A stretch of DNA of 64,000 bases from Dastarcus helophoroides (GCA_028583605.1 CM053327.1:38101626-38165625); one strand, 5' to 3'; numbered from the stretch's first letter, positions 1 to 12,447 are shown. Program-made: numbers and translations. Notes: a model not told the origin generated them from the sequence alone.

Positions 1-824
1 CTTTTCCTGAAAATTTTGTCTTTAAAATATTTTTTCTTCTAGAAATTTTGATTTCTCTCTTATTTATTTTGGAAATTTAAAAGTTTTTTAACGAAATTTT
101 AATATTTTAAAGTTCATTTTATTTTGTAATTTTAAATTTCCAAAACAAATTAGAGAAATTAAAATTTGTATAAGAAAAAATATTTTAATAACAAAATCTC
201 CAGGAAAAGTCGAAATTTCACCAAAAAAATTAGGAAAACAAAGCAAAATTTCTTGGAGAAAAATTCGAAATTTGAAAAAAATTTGAAATATCTTTACAAA
301 AAATTCGAATTTTTTGTTTTTCCCAAAATGTTGATATAGAGCTTTCAGGGTTTTTCCCAAACAAAAAAGTCGAAATTTTTTGTTAAACATAAGTTTAGGG
401 AAAATAAACTTCAAATCTGCATAAAAATAAGAAAACTTTGGGAAACATATTGAAATTTCAAGAAAAAATGAACCTTGTAAATTTCAACCTTTTTTACAAT
501 TTGATATTTCTCTAAAAATTTACTGCTACTGTAGGACCAAAGAAAATTCTGAATCGGAATTTCCAATTTTTCTAGAAATGTTAACTTTATTCTTGAAATT
601 CTCAAGTTCGAATTTAAAATTCAAATTTCAATAAAAAAAGATCGAAATTTAAAGATTAAACTTAAAATTTCAAGAAACAGAGATCATATTTCTAGAAAAA
701 GTTAAATTTTTTTATTAGTAAACAATATTTTAAAAAAATGACATTTTTGGAATTAAAGAAAACAAATTATTTTTGATATAAATTAATTTTGATGGAACGA
801 ATTGGTCCTTGGTTATCTTCAAAA
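1..824. repeat. AT-rich degenerate minisatellite-like DNA
   Basis: The stretch is AT-rich and built from loosely repeated words such as GAAATTTT, AAAATTTC and TTCGAAAT in both orientations. No splice-bounded coding signal is seen. The short open frames here are low-complexity F/K/L-rich translations of the repeat. It resembles the longer blocks at 1510-3700 and 8870-10780. Confidence 0.6.
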
Positions 825-942
825 ATTGAAATACAGAACTTGTCTTTTGAAACCAAGAAAGATTAAAAAACACAATTAGAGCAAGCTTTGTTATGTTTTT
901 TAATCTTTCTTGGTTTCAGGGGACAAGTTGTGCATTTCAATA
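825..942. repeat. Long imperfect hairpin (inverted repeat)
   Basis: A left arm at about 825-873 is near-perfectly complementary to a right arm at about 894-941, around a loop of some 20 bases. The arms start with ATTGAAAT and end with ATTTCAAT, and include AAACCAAGAAAGATT and its complement AATCTTTCTTGGTTT. It could be a very short foldback transposable element. No target-site duplication was identified. Confidence 0.7.
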
Positions 943-988
943 AATTAATTGCCAAAAATATTGTTTTAATTTCAACTTCTAAAGTGGG

Positions 989-1048
989 ATGCAAGTAGAA
1001 TGCAACCTAGACTACAAATTTGTAGTCTAGGTTGCATTCTACTTGCAT
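989..1048. repeat. Perfect 60-bp palindrome
   Basis: Two 30-base arms meet without a spacer at 1018/1019 (centre ACAAATTTGT) and I find no mismatch across the 60 bases. The left arm includes TGCAACCTAGACTAC, the right arm its exact complement. It lies directly upstream of a tandemly duplicated element, and a related sequence recurs at 8210-8230. Confidence 0.9.
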
Positions 1049-1440
1049 ACGACATTGTTGGCGATGGCCATAGTTTCTCTATGGGCCAATAGGTGGTAGT
1101 ACTAGGAGTCACTCGCTTGGCGCCTGTGAATGTTTTAGTACTTGTCGGAACATTTGTTAGCATTCGAGTTGGGTATACCAAACTGACGAGATCTAACAAG
1201 ATCGAAACCGGTATTTGGTTCCCAACATTGTTGGCTATGGCCATAGTTTCTCTATGGGCCAATAGGTGGTAGTACTAAGAGTCACTGGCTTAACGCCTGT
1301 GAATGTTTTAGTACTTACTTGTCGGAACATTTGTTAGCATTCGAGTTGGATATACCAAACTGGCGAGATCTAACAAGATCGAAACCGGTATTTGGTTCCC
1401 AAACTTCGAATCTAATAAATGTTCAAACCTACTGGTCTGT
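1049..1440. repeat. 173-bp tandem duplication of an interspersed element
   Basis: A segment starting ACATTGTTGG at 1052 recurs at 1225. Each copy contains GGCCATAGTTTCTCTATGGGCC (a short palindromic block), a CCTGTGAATGTTTTAGTACT block and GATCTAACAAGATCG. The second copy is followed by a unique tail with TACTGGTCTGTGCAT, which also occurs in the relative at 8330-8400. Open frames in it are short and not convincing as genes. Confidence 0.75.
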
Positions 1441-1509
1441 GCATATTAGAATTCTAAAGTGGGAAGTAACAAACAAAGTAAATAATTGTCTTGTGGTCTT
1501 GTAGTAAAA

Positions 1510-3700
1510 TCGGCGCAAGGCCTCATAGCCAAAGATAAAAGTTCAAGTTGGCAAAGTCAAAAAGCGAAGAAAAAAAAATTTTTGAGAAAAAGAGTCAACA
1601 TTTCTAGATGAGTCTTAAAATTTCGAAATTAAAATTAATCAAAATTCCTTACAAGTTTACTGTTCTAATTTAATTTTTTTTCTAGTAATTTTGAAGTTCC
1701 AGAGAAATTTCAAAAATCAAATATTCCAGTTTGAAGCCAATTTTTTTTGATTAAAATTCAAATTTTGGCAACTTATTTTTACTTAAAATGCAAGTTTTTT
1801 TTTTCAAAATTTGTTCAAAACTGCACAATTTTAAAAAAATTAATTTTTGTAATTACTTTTTTTTAAATTCGAGTGTTATTTCGAAATATTTCTCAAAAAA
1901 TGTAAATTTAAAAAGAAAAACATTTACACTTTTAAAAAATAAAGCTAAAGTTATCAGAAAAGTCGAATTTATTAAAAAAAGTCAAATCTTAAAATATTTT
2001 GAAATTTTCATAGAACGTCAAATTTTTAAAAGAAAATAAGGATTTTGAAAAAAATTGTCAATTTTTAAAATGGTCGACATTTTCAATAATTTTGGGAATG
2101 TGAATAAAAAACGAATTTTTGGAAAAATATCGACATTTAAAATAAAGTGCAGAGTTTTTAATTAAATTTTCAAAGAAGCTGAATTTTTTGAATATTGGAG
2201 AAAACTCAAAATTATCATAAAATTCGTAATTATCAAAAAGGTTGAAATTTTGAAAAGGTAAAATTTTGAAAAAAAGTCGAAATTTTCAATAGTTTAAGTT
2301 TAAAAAGAATCTTTTCTTTTAAGTCGAAGATTTAATTGGAAATGTTTAAAAAAATGTTTAAATAAAATTTTTAAAAAAGTTCGAACTTTTCAAAAAAAAA
2401 GTCAAAGTTTTCAAAAAGAGTCGAAATTTTGAAAAAAGTCCAAATTTTACGAAATATTAGTCGAAAATTTCAATAAAAGGTTTTAAGGAATGTCAGACTT
2501 TCAATTTCAATTTTCAAGTAAGGAATCGACCGTTTGTAAAAAATGTTAAAATTTTGAAAATAATTGAAATAAAAAATTAGTCAACATTTTTAGTTTTCCA
2601 AAAATTTTTGAAAATGGCCAAAATTTTGAAAAATTCGAACATTTGAAAATGGCCAGAATTTTCAACAATGTTTGAATTAAAATAAAAAGACGAAAATTTC
2701 AAAAAAAGGGTAAATTTAAGAAGAAGAAATTAAAGAAAATCGAAATTTGTTGAAAAGGCAGAAATTTTCAAAATCTTTCAAATTTTCAAAAGAAGTAACA
2801 ATTTTGCAAACGAAGAAGTTTTCAAAAAGAAAGGTCGAAATTTTATAGTCGAAATTAAAAAAATATCAAAATTTTAAGAGAATTTTTATCGAATTTACGA
2901 AATAATTCGAAATTTTAAAAGGTTTAAATTTTGAATAGTTGGGAAATTTGCACTCAACTTTTCAATAAAAACCAGAATTTTTGAAACCGGAATATTGAAA
3001 ACAAGTAAAAATTATCAGATAGATCGAGGTTTTCATAAGTCGAAATATAGAGAAAAAGTTTGTAGGTAAAATTTTGAATGAAAGTGGAACTTTTTTAAAA
3101 AGTTGAAATTTTAGGTCAAAAAAATTAAAATTTTGAAAAAATGTCAAACATTTCATAAAATTTCAACATTTTCAAAAAATTCGAAATTTTGAAAGAATTT
3201 CGAAAATGAAGAAGTAGCGAAATGTTCAACAATAAAATCAAAAAATAATAGAAACTTTGCAAAAAAAGTCGAAATTTTGAAAAATAATTGACATTTAAAT
3301 AAAAACCAGTCGAAGCGAACTTTTCAATAAAAAAATTATTACTTTCCAAAAAAAATTAAAAACAAAGATGAAATTTAGAAAAGAATTAAAAAGTCAAAAT
3401 TCCAACACCGAAAATTCTAAATATTTACGAAAATAAGGAAATTTTTAATAGAATATTCACACTTTTTCAGAAGTCAATACTTAAAAATAAAATAAGGTCG
3501 ACATTACAAGAAAAAAATCCAAATTTTGCAATACCAGCAAAGTTTGGAAAAAAATCCATCCTTTCAAAAACGCAACAATACCAAAAGTTTTTAATGTTAA
3601 GTTTTCAAAGAAATCTTAAAATTTTCGAAAAGTAACGGTTTGAAAATGTCGAAATTATCAGTCGAAATCTTAAAAATTTTAAAACGCCAAACATTGTCGC
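1510..3700. repeat. AT-rich degenerate minisatellite (GTCGAAATTTT-type)
   Basis: There are more than 2 kb of loosely repeated units of about 15-20 bases, centred on GTCGAAATTTTGAAAAA and variants. The repeats are too diverged for a fixed period. No gene is supported. Confidence 0.65.
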
Positions 3701-3839
3701 AGCACCCCCATTAGCATTGGCTACGAGCCGCCACTGAGGATCGCACAATCAGCTTGAGGGCTATGAATTCAAACGCTCTGATTGTTTCCGCTTAAATCTC
3801 CGTTAAGGTTACATCACGTTTTGTTACCATGTTATATCT

Positions 3840-4480
3840 CATCGTATGTTATATTGAACAATTTGATAAGAAAGCTCGTAGTTCGCAAGGAAATAAGGGT
3901 AGTCGAACGAAATCCTACAGAGGACCTTTCTAAATGGAAGGTACGATGGTACTATAACAAAAAAATGTTAAGGGGTAATCAATAGACTAGGCTCAGAACG
4001 TACCCTAATAAGAAATCCTCGTAGTTCACGAGGAAATAAGGGTATTCGAACGAAATCTTACAGCGGACCTTCTAAATGGAAGGTACAATGGTACTAGTAA
4101 CAAAAAAATGTTAAGCGGTAATCAATAGACTAGGCTCAGAACGTACCCTAATAAGAAATCTCGTAGTTCACGAGGAAATAAGGTTAGTCGAACGAAATCT
4201 TACAGCGGATCATCTAAATAGGGGGTACAATGGTAGTTTAACAAGAAAATTTTACGGGACAATCAATAGATAAACTCAGAACGTAATTTAATAAAAAAGC
4301 TGGTAGTTCACGAGGAAATAAGGGTAGTCAAACCAAATCTTACAGCGGACCTGTAACTTAATAAGAAATCCCACAGTTCACGAAGAAATAAGAGTAGTCG
4401 AACGAAATCTTACAGAGGATCTTCTAAATAGGGGGTACAATGGTACTTTAACAAGTAAATTTTACGAGATTGAGATGATT
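3840..4480. repeat. Sat1 satellite, diverged copies
   Basis: There are about five diverged copies of the 139-bp family recognised by GTAGTTCACGAGGAAATAAG, GGGTAGTCGAACGAAAT and CTTCTAAAT. Units are separated by small indels and are far less homogeneous than the arrays at 31454 and 34506. A non-repetitive lead-in of about 130 bases precedes them. Confidence 0.75.
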
Positions 4481-6490
4481 AAGTTAATAGTATTCCTTCA
4501 ATCTTATTTTTATCGATTTCTTCGTCTAACTTACTTTTTTCTTGACGGTATGGTTTAAAAACCATTTTGTCACAGTAAGGTTGCAGTCTGTAACATCAGA
4601 GTGTAACACTTTTGCCTGTTATTATTTCTGTCATTTACCATTTGGAATGTCAAAACGCACCCTTTTTACAGTTTGAGAAAAGCAGAGAGCGTGTTGTAAC
4701 CTTAGTGTGTAACATTTCTTCCTGTTATATTGAACAATTTGATCTTATATTCTGTTGTACTTAATAATGTTTCTTCAATCTAATTTTTATCGACTTTTTT
4801 ATCCAACTTGCTTTTTCCTCGACGATTTGGTTTAAAAACTATTTTGTCACAGTACGGTTACAATCTGTAACATTAGTGTGTAACATTTTTTTTCTGTTAG
4901 TGTTTCTGTCGTTCACCATCTGAAATGTCAAAACACGCAATTTACAATGTGATAAAAGCAGCGAGCATGCTACAACATTAGTGTGTAACATTTTTTTCCT
5001 GTTATACTGAACACTTTGATTTTGTATTTTGTTGTACTTAAATTAATAGTGTTCCTTTAGTCTAATTTTTATCGATTTTTTTTTGTTTTTTTCCCGACGT
5101 TATGGTTTATACCATTTTGTCCCAAAGAGGTTACAGTCTGTAACATCAGTGTGTAACATTTTTTTTTTGTTATTATTTGTCATTCGCCATCTGAAATGCC
5201 CAAACGCACACTTTTTACGGTTTGAGAAAAGCAACAAGCATGCTGTAACATTAGGGTGTAAGATTTTTTCTCTTATATTCAATCAATCTAATTTTTATTG
5301 ATTTTTTCGTCTAACTTGCCTTTTTTTGATGTTATGGTTTGAGCATCATTTTGTTACAGTAATGTGTAACATTTTTTTGTTATTATTTTTGTCATTCAAC
5401 ATCTGGAACGTCAAAACGTGCACTTTTTACAGTTTGAAAAAGCAGCAAGCATGCTGTAACATTTGTGTGTAACATTGTTTTCTATTATATTACACCTTTT
5501 AAGCTTGTATTCTGTTGTAATTAAATTAATAGTGTTTGGTTTTTTCTCGACAATAAGGTTTAAAACCGCTGTGTCCCAAAAAGGTTACAGTCTGTAGCAT
5601 CAGTGTGTACCATTTTTTTCTGTTATTATTTTTGTCATTCAACATCTGGAATGTCAAAACGTGCACTTTTTACAATTTGAAAAAAATAGCAAGCATGCTG
5701 TAACATTAGTGTGTAACATTTTTTTCTGTTATACTGAACAATTTAATCTTGTATTCTGTTGTACTTGAATTAATAGTGTTTGGTTTTTTCTCGACATTAT
5801 GGTTTAAAACCATTCTGTCCCAAAAAGGTTACAGTCTGTAACATCTGTGTGTAACATTTTTTTTCTGTTATTTGTCAGTCACTATCTGGAATGTCCAAAC
5901 GCACATTTTTAACCATTAGAGTAAAGAAAGAAGCATGCTGTAACATTAGGGTATAACATTTTTTTCTGTTATATTCAATCAATCTAATTTTAAATGATTT
6001 TTTCGTCTAACTTGCTTTTTTCTTGATGGTATGGTTTAAAAACCATTTTGCTACAGTAAGGTTACAGTCTGTAACATCAGTGTGTAACATCTTTTTCTGT
6101 TATTATTTCTGTCATTTATCATCTGGAATGTCAAAACATGCGCTTTTTACAGTTTGAAAAAAGCAGCGAGCATGTTGTAACATTAGTGTGTAACATTTTT
6201 TCCTGTTACATTGAACAATTTAATCTTGTATTCCGTTGTACTTAAATTAATAGTGTTTCTTTAAACTAATTTTTATCGATTTTTTTATCTAACTTGCTTT
6301 TTTTCAAAGGTATGGTTTAAAAACCATTTTGTCACTACAATGTTACAGTCTGTAACATCAACGTGTAACATTTTTTTCCATTATTATTTCTGTCGTTCAT
6401 CATCTAGAATGTCAAAACACGCAATTTACAGTTTGATAAAAGCAGTGAGCATGCTGTAACATTAGTGTGTAACATTTCTTCCTGTTATAT
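4480..6490. repeat. Sat2 satellite array (230-280-bp unit)
   Basis: Tandem copies are recognised by GGTTTAAAAACCATTTTGT, CAGTCTGTAACATCAG and GTGTGTAACATT, and by an exon-like block TTTACAG-TTTGAGAAAAGCAGCGAGCATGCT. CAGTCTG-type anchors fall at about 4584, 4861, 5134, 5587, 5832, 6065 and 6346, giving units of about 230-280 bp. Two or more further copies lie at 11480-12060, immediately upstream of an unc-13 exon. Confidence 0.85.
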
Positions 6491-7430
6491 TAACACATTC
6501 CATGCTAATAACACGCCTAGCGTGTACCATAGGAACAATCGCTTCATGCTCAGAATACGCGCAGCGTGTCTAGGACCTCAAAAATTGGGCTTAATATAAA
6601 TAATTTTACGAAATGGTTTATATTAACATCAGCACTTGTTTTTGTTCTCTTTTTTTCATATTAACGTTGCATCACATTGTAAAGTTAAATTTACACGTAC
6701 AGTAATAACCAATATTTTTTTAAGTTTTATTCAATTTGTTATCATATAATTATAGTATGTTCTATCAAATTTCACAATTTTACAATATTTGCCTAGCCTT
6801 GTGCCCAGGAGGATGCAAAAAATACCGATTATTGAGAATTCGAGGGCATATCTTTTCGTTAGTCGACGAGTTTTTGGAGGAATAACTGTTTTTTAATCGT
6901 AAAAAAATTATTATTGGCAAATACTTAAGTTATGCCCGTTTTTCATTTTTGGTCGTTAAAAATTATTTTGGGGCATTTTTTATTGTTATCGGCACAGCCC
7001 CTCATCTCCCTCCCTTTGATCAATATCCCGTTTTGCTGTTAGAAACCTAGGAATCCTAATTCTTATGCTATTTATTACTTTTAGAATATTTCTAGTGCAA
7101 TTTTTTAAAAGGATTAGGCTAAGGGTGAGCCTTTATTGTCAGATATACTTTGTTTATCTTTGCTTTGTTATTTTTATGTTCGAAAAGATAACAAACTGGA
7201 TTGTGAATAAAGTGAAATGCATTTGAAAAATATATTATAGTCACTATAGCGCAGGAAAGATAAAATAGCCAGAAATTTAAATTTTTTTGGAATCTTGCAA
7301 TCGTCCAAGAGAGCTTCAAGGGGGAGAGTAGCACACTGGATTTGCTGTGATTGGCTCGCCTAACTGATATGTATTTGTTTCTCTTCATTTTATAAATGTA
7401 ATTTTTCTCGAAGTGTCATTTTGTTCCAAA
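6491..7430. other. No gene recognised
   Basis: This is AT-rich single-copy-looking sequence. It begins with a short GC-richer patch containing GCGCAGCGTGTCTAGG (about 6555). I see no splice-bounded coding signal, RNA gene or tandem structure. Confidence 0.5.
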
Positions 7431-8175
7431 AATCTCAATAGGTCTATTTTTCTTACTCTAAAGATTTCTTATCTTTATCCTGTCCTTCGACGAGTAAGAT
7501 GTCCCTAAAAGATGGTGACATCGAAATTTTACTAAAATAGCACTTATCACCCAAAAATCTTCTAGTTATCAAGTTTCATTAAAGTTTGAGTTTGAATTTT
7601 TCCTGAAGAAGAAAAACCATCCCTAAAAATAGTGATCCTCTCTTTGGAAGTCGACAGAACCGTTTCAGAGAGAAGAAATTGTTTCACAAGGAGGAAGATG
7701 CTTCCTAATAAGTAAAGATCCGAATTTTTACTAAAATTGCTTTGATATCTAGATCATCTTTCTGACCTAAAGATGTCCCTAGTTACCTAGTTCATTGACA
7801 TTGATAGAGTCGTTTCGGACATAAAAATTATTCCTGAAGGAGGAAGATGCCCCTAAAAAATGGTGATCCTGAATTTATATAGATCGTTTTCTTGAACCAA
7901 AAAACCCTTAGTGACAAGAGTTTCATGGAAATCGATAGAAACTTTTTGGAGATAAAAGTTTGTTTCTCAATCAGGAAGATGTACCTAATAATGGTGACCC
8001 CGAATTTTTACTAAAATTGCTAAATTGCTTCTACCTAGATCATCTCCTTGACCCAAATATTTCCTGGTCGCCAAGTTTCATCGAAACTGATAAGAGTCGT
8101 TGCGGAGACAAAAATTGTTCCTGAAGGAAGAAAAATCCCCAAAAAAATGGTCATCTTAAATTTTTATAGATAATT
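7430..8175. repeat. Degenerate tandem repeat, about 130-170 bp unit
   Basis: Units contain a TTTCATCGAAATCGATAGA-type block, a CGTTTCGGAGATAAAAATT-type block, TTCCTGAAGGAGGAAGATG and TGGTGATCC. Anchors are near 7650, 7803, 7935 and 8090. The ATCGATAGAGxCGTTTCGGAGAT core resembles the 3' ends of RTE/BovB-like non-LTR elements in insects; this resemblance is from general knowledge and was not searched. Confidence 0.6.
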
Positions 8176-8204
8176 TTTCCTAATTCAAAAAAATTTTGGT
8201 TAGC

Positions 8205-8420
8205 GATGCAAATAGAATACAACCTAGAATACAGTATGCAGCCCCCTTAGAGTGTATAGTAGATCATAAATAAATGAACTATCGACAGTTGAGCCACAAA
8301 CACTTAGCCAAGCGGTTGCTCTATTGGGAAGCCCCAGAAGACTATCATATAAATGCACGGACCAATAGGCTTCAACAGATATTGGTCTGTGCATTAAGCC
8401 TTGGTTACCGACGGTCAAAA
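8205..8420. repeat. Interspersed repeat related to 989-1440
   Basis: It starts with a degraded relative of the 60-bp palindrome arm (AATAGAATACAACCTAGA) and ends with GGTCTGTGCATTAAGCC, which resembles the tail at about 1430-1450. No coding capacity is supported. Confidence 0.5.
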
Positions 8421-8529
8421 GTGATAGAACATACGTAGAATCGTTTCAGATATAAATAATATTTGTTCCCCAAAAAAAATAAATTCCTAAAAAATGGCGA
8501 AAATAAATAATAATAATAATAGCTAAATT

Positions 8530-8870
8530 TTACTAAAATTGAATCCGTCTAGATCAAGGATGAGCAAGACGTGGCTCGCGGGCCACATGCGACCCCTCTT
8601 AACATTTTTCTGCAGCCGCTTAAACTCTACCGTTTTACACAAAAGTTTTAGAAAAGAAAATGTCAAACAATTTGATAAAAAAATAAAAAAAGAAAAGAAA
8701 TTTCCACGATTTATGAAATATCTTGGACATAAGCTTAGGCAAGATTTTCTTAAAAGGGGGAGCAATAACAATCATTCTAAAAACTCATGGGTAAAAAAAA
8801 CTTTCTGTGTATCTTTACTTAAAAACTACAGAATTGGGAACATCGCATTTTCAAATTAAAGTCAAAATTT
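8530..8870. repeat. Possible transposable-element remnant
   Basis: A GC-richer segment with GGCTCGCGGGCCACATGCG (about 8572-8590) is followed by about 250 bases of open reading frame in each orientation. The GGCTCGCGGGCC motif is familiar from repetitive elements in animal genomes, but I cannot assign a family. A protein-coding call is not supported. Confidence 0.35.
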
Positions 8871-10780
8871 TGAAAAAAAAGTCCAATCTTAAGAAAAAAC
8901 CTTTTGGAGAACTTTAAGAAATGTCGAAATTTTGAAAAAGTGGAAATGTAAAAGAGACCACATTGGCAAAAAGAAATTTTTGTAAAAAAAGTTGTAATTT
9001 CCAGAACAAATCGAATTCAGGTAAAAAAAAATGCAACTTTTAAAAACAATGATTTCAGAATTTTTATTTTATTACAATTTTGTCATATTTTTGAAATTTT
9101 TCAAGGAATCTTTTTTTCAAGTTTTCGTAAAAATATTCTTCTCAGATTGTTTGAATTTCTATTGAAATTTCGATTTGATTTAAAAAAAAATAAAGGAATT
9201 TTGTGAAAAAATCTAAATCTTTGGAAAAAATTTCATTTTAAATGGAAATGTCCGTAAACAGATAAAATTGAATTTTGAGTTAAAAGTCAAGTGGAAATTA
9301 TCGGGAATAAAATTTTTTTAAAATCAGAAAAAACAAAGACTTCGAAAAAAAATTTAGGATTTTTCAAAATTACGTTACAAATTACAAAAAAATATTGAAT
9401 TTTTTAGTAAACATTCCAAATTTTCAGAAGAAGGTCCAATTTTAAAAGGAAAATTTAAAAAGTTGAAATTTTCAATAAATCATATTGAAAATAAAAACCT
9501 AACTTTTTTCAAAAACTCGAGAAATGTGCAAAATTAAAAAAAAATCAAAATTTTCAAAGATCTGATTTTGTGAAAAGACGCAATTTTCAAAAAAAAAAGT
9601 CCAATCCTGAAAAAGAAAAATGGCAAAGTTCAAAAACATTGTTCTCAAAATTTAAAATTCAGTAAAGATGTTGGATTTACAAAAAAATCTTTTTCTCGAA
9701 ATCCCCAAATATATTTTCGCAACAACAGAAAAGTGAACATTTTCAGAAAATTTGTTTGAAAACGTCCAAAAGGTAGAATTTTGAAAACAAAATCAAAATT
9801 TCGAAAAAGACAAATTTTAAGGAACAGGCGAATTTTAGGTAAAAGACTATCTTAGAAAAATTCGAAATTTTGAGAAAAAAAGACGAACGAATTTACCAAA
9901 AAAAAAATAAGAAAAAAATTATAGAAATATTAAATATCGGATATTGAGATAAAAATCAAGATTTCCTGAAAAAGACAAATTTCAGAAAACTAGTCAGAAT
10001 TTCTAAAAAATCAAAATCTTAAAGATCGAAATTTTTAGTAAATGTTCAGAAAAATATCGGAATTTGAAAAAAAAATCGAGAAAACTTTGAAATGGACAAA
10101 AAATTGTCTAAAGAAAGTCAAATTAAAATAAAGTAAAAAAAATAGTCAAAACCCCGAGAAAAAAGACGATATTGTAAGAGAAATTTTGCAAAAAAGATCT
10201 AGATTTTGAGAAAAAGCATTTAATCTTAGTGACACTTCGAAATTCAGAAAAAGAGTAAATTTTAAAAGAAAAATCTAACATTTTCTCTGGACGAGTCGGA
10301 GGAAGCCAGGCTTCCTACCTTGCCTCAACAGGCGTCAGAAAATGACAAATATTATGATAACACATCGAAATTTTGACAAACAAGTTAAAACTACCAGAAA
10401 TTTGGATTAAAAAAGGGTTGAGGTTTACAAAGACATTTTTGTTTTTTCACAAACATTTTAAATTTCTAAAAAATATACCTTTCTGTCTAAAAGATCGACC
10501 AGATTTCGAAAAAAACGCAAATTTTAATAAACAAGCGGAAGTTTTCAGAATCAGAAAAAGACGAAATTGTCAGGAAAAGTCAAATTTCGAGAAATGACGA
10601 AATTTCAGAATAAAAGCGAGGAACTTTTAAATTCAAAATTTTGACAGTCATGTTTGATAAAAGCAGGTAAATTTATGAAAAAATGCAAAATTTTAAAAGA
10701 AAAAAGTCAAATTTTGTAAAAATATACAAAATTTGAGAAAAAGGTAGAAATTTCGAAAAAATGTTTCAAGGATAGGATGA
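8870..10780. repeat. AT-rich degenerate minisatellite
   Basis: It has the same texture as 1510-3700: repeated GAAATTTT, AAAAAGTC and TTTTCAAAA words with no fixed period. One short GC-richer island near 10290-10325 contains GGAAGCCAGGCTTCC (a 15-base palindrome). No gene is seen. Confidence 0.6.
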
Positions 10781-10899
10781 ACTCTGAAGAATTGGAAAGT
10801 CCTCCAATTGAATACATACAAATTTTCAGTTTGCTGCATGAACCAGGGAGTGCAAGCTCATTCATATTTTTCTCAGTCTGTAAAAAAAGGTTGCTCATT

Positions 10900-11380
10900 C
10901 CTGGTCTAGATCATTTTGTTGACACAAAATTTGGGTTGACACTACATTTTTTCGGAATCGATAAAACCCTTTCGGAAATAAAAATTGTTCCTGGAGGCCA
11001 ATGATGTCCCTAACAAAATGCGATCCCAAATGTATATACTTATCGTTTTCTCAATCCAAAAAACCCTTATTTACCGAATTGCATCGAAATCGATACAACC
11101 GTTTCTGAGATAAAAATTTCTTCCTCAAGGAGCAATATATCCCTAAAAATGGTGATATCAAATTATTTTTTAATAAAAAAAAAACTTAATTATCAATTTT
11201 CATCGAAATCGATAGAGCTGTTTAGGAGATAAAAAATTTGTTCCTGAAGAATTAAAATCTTCCCAAGAACTGTTGATTCCAAATTTTTACCAAGGCACCT
11301 ATCTGGATCATTTTTTCGGCTCAAAAAATCCCTAGTTAACGATTTTTATTAAAACCGTTAGTCGTTTTACCGAAAAATGT
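10900..11380. repeat. Degenerate tandem repeat, second block
   Basis: Copies of the 7430-8175 unit recur here (ATCGATA then CGTTT.GAGATAAAAATT, anchors near 10960, 11092 and 11210). Their spacing of about 120-140 bases is similar. No coding signal is supported. Confidence 0.55.
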
Positions 11381-11479
11381 ATGTAGTATATACATGCAAA
11401 TAAATTTAACTCATTTAATAGTAGATATATTGAGCACCTGTAGTTTTCATACATTTTTGAATCAGCAGTGAATGAATTA

Positions 11480-12077
11480 AACAACTTCATCTTGTATTCT
11501 GTTGTACTTAAATTAATAGTGTTCCTTCGATCTAATTTTTATCGATTATTTTGTCTAACTTGCTTTTTTTCTCGACGGTATGGTTTAAAAACCATTTTGT
11601 CACAGTAATGTTACAGTCTGTAACTTCAGTGTGTGACGTTTTTTTTCGGTTATTATTTCTATCATTCATCATCTGAAATGTCAAAATACGCAATTTACAG
11701 TTTGATAAAAGCAGCGAGCATGCTGTAACATTAGTGTGTAACATTTTTTCCTGTTATATTGAACAGTTTGATCTTGTATTCAGTTATACTCAAATTAATA
11801 GTCTTTTCTTAAATCTAGTTGTTATCGATTTTTTGCCTAACTTGCTTTTTTTCTCGACGGTATGGTTTAAAAACCATTTTGTCACGGTAGTTACAGCGTG
11901 TGACATCAGCGTGTAACATTTTTTCTGTTATTATTTCTATCATTCACCATTTGGAATATCAAGCTTTTTACAATTTGAGAAAAACAGCGAGCATGCCGTA
12001 ACATCGATGTGTAACATTTTTTTAAAATTATTTGTGTCGTTCAACATCTGCAATGTCAAAACACGCACTTTTTACAG
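11480..12077. repeat. Sat2 copies abutting the unc-13 splice acceptor
   Basis: Two clear Sat2 monomers (CAGTCTG-type anchors near 11614 and 11894) and a partial third run without a break into the acceptor of the unc-13 exon at 12078. The block TTTACAGTTT-CAGAAAAGCAGCGAGCATGCT at the gene boundary is nearly identical to the internal block of the monomers (for example at 11695-11725). The last satellite unit is therefore physically continuous with the gene. Confidence 0.8.
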
Positions 12078-12299
12078 TTTCAGAAAAGCAGCGAGCATGC
12101 TCTGTTCTCTAACTCTGTGGTTGACGTGTTTACCCAGCTGACTCAATGTTTCGATGTAGTTTCCAAGCTGGAATGTCCAGATCCGGAAATTTGGAAACGA
12201 TATATGAAACGTTTCGCAAAAACCATCGTCAAGGTGCTCATAGCTTACGCTGATATAGTCAAGAAGGAATTTCCGGAGCATTTAAAGGAGGAAAGAATA
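12078..12299 (+). CDS. unc-13: unc-13 (Munc13-type) exon, MUN domain (MHD1 region)
   Basis: First unc-13 exon visible in the window. The acceptor is TTTACAG at 12071-12077 and the donor GTGAGT follows 12299; it starts in phase 0 and ends in phase 0. The translation contains [16 protein letters not shown] and [18 protein letters not shown], which I recognise as the conserved start of Munc13 homology domain 1. Unc-13 primes synaptic vesicles by opening syntaxin through its MUN domain at presynaptic active zones. Upstream exons (C1, C2B and the N-terminal MUN part) are not in the window. The first 24 bases are shared with the Sat2 satellite. An alternative acceptor, AAAGCAG at 12085-12091, would shorten the exon but breaks the frame. 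Confidence 0.93.
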
Positions 12300-12447
12300 G
12301 TGAGTTTACTTCGCATAACTGTATAATTTTTTTAATTATGGTAGTCGATCAGAAGGCTAAAAAAGTAAGAGGGGTGTTTTCAAATTCACTTCCGGTTCAA
12401 GATTTTTTTTACTCAATTAGGTCTTTTATTAATCACGATTATTACAG

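Noticed and set aside
88..3985. Several 60-110-codon ORFs in the first 4 kb
   Set aside because: F/K/N/L-rich low-complexity translations of AT-rich minisatellite or Sat1; no splice or conservation evidence.
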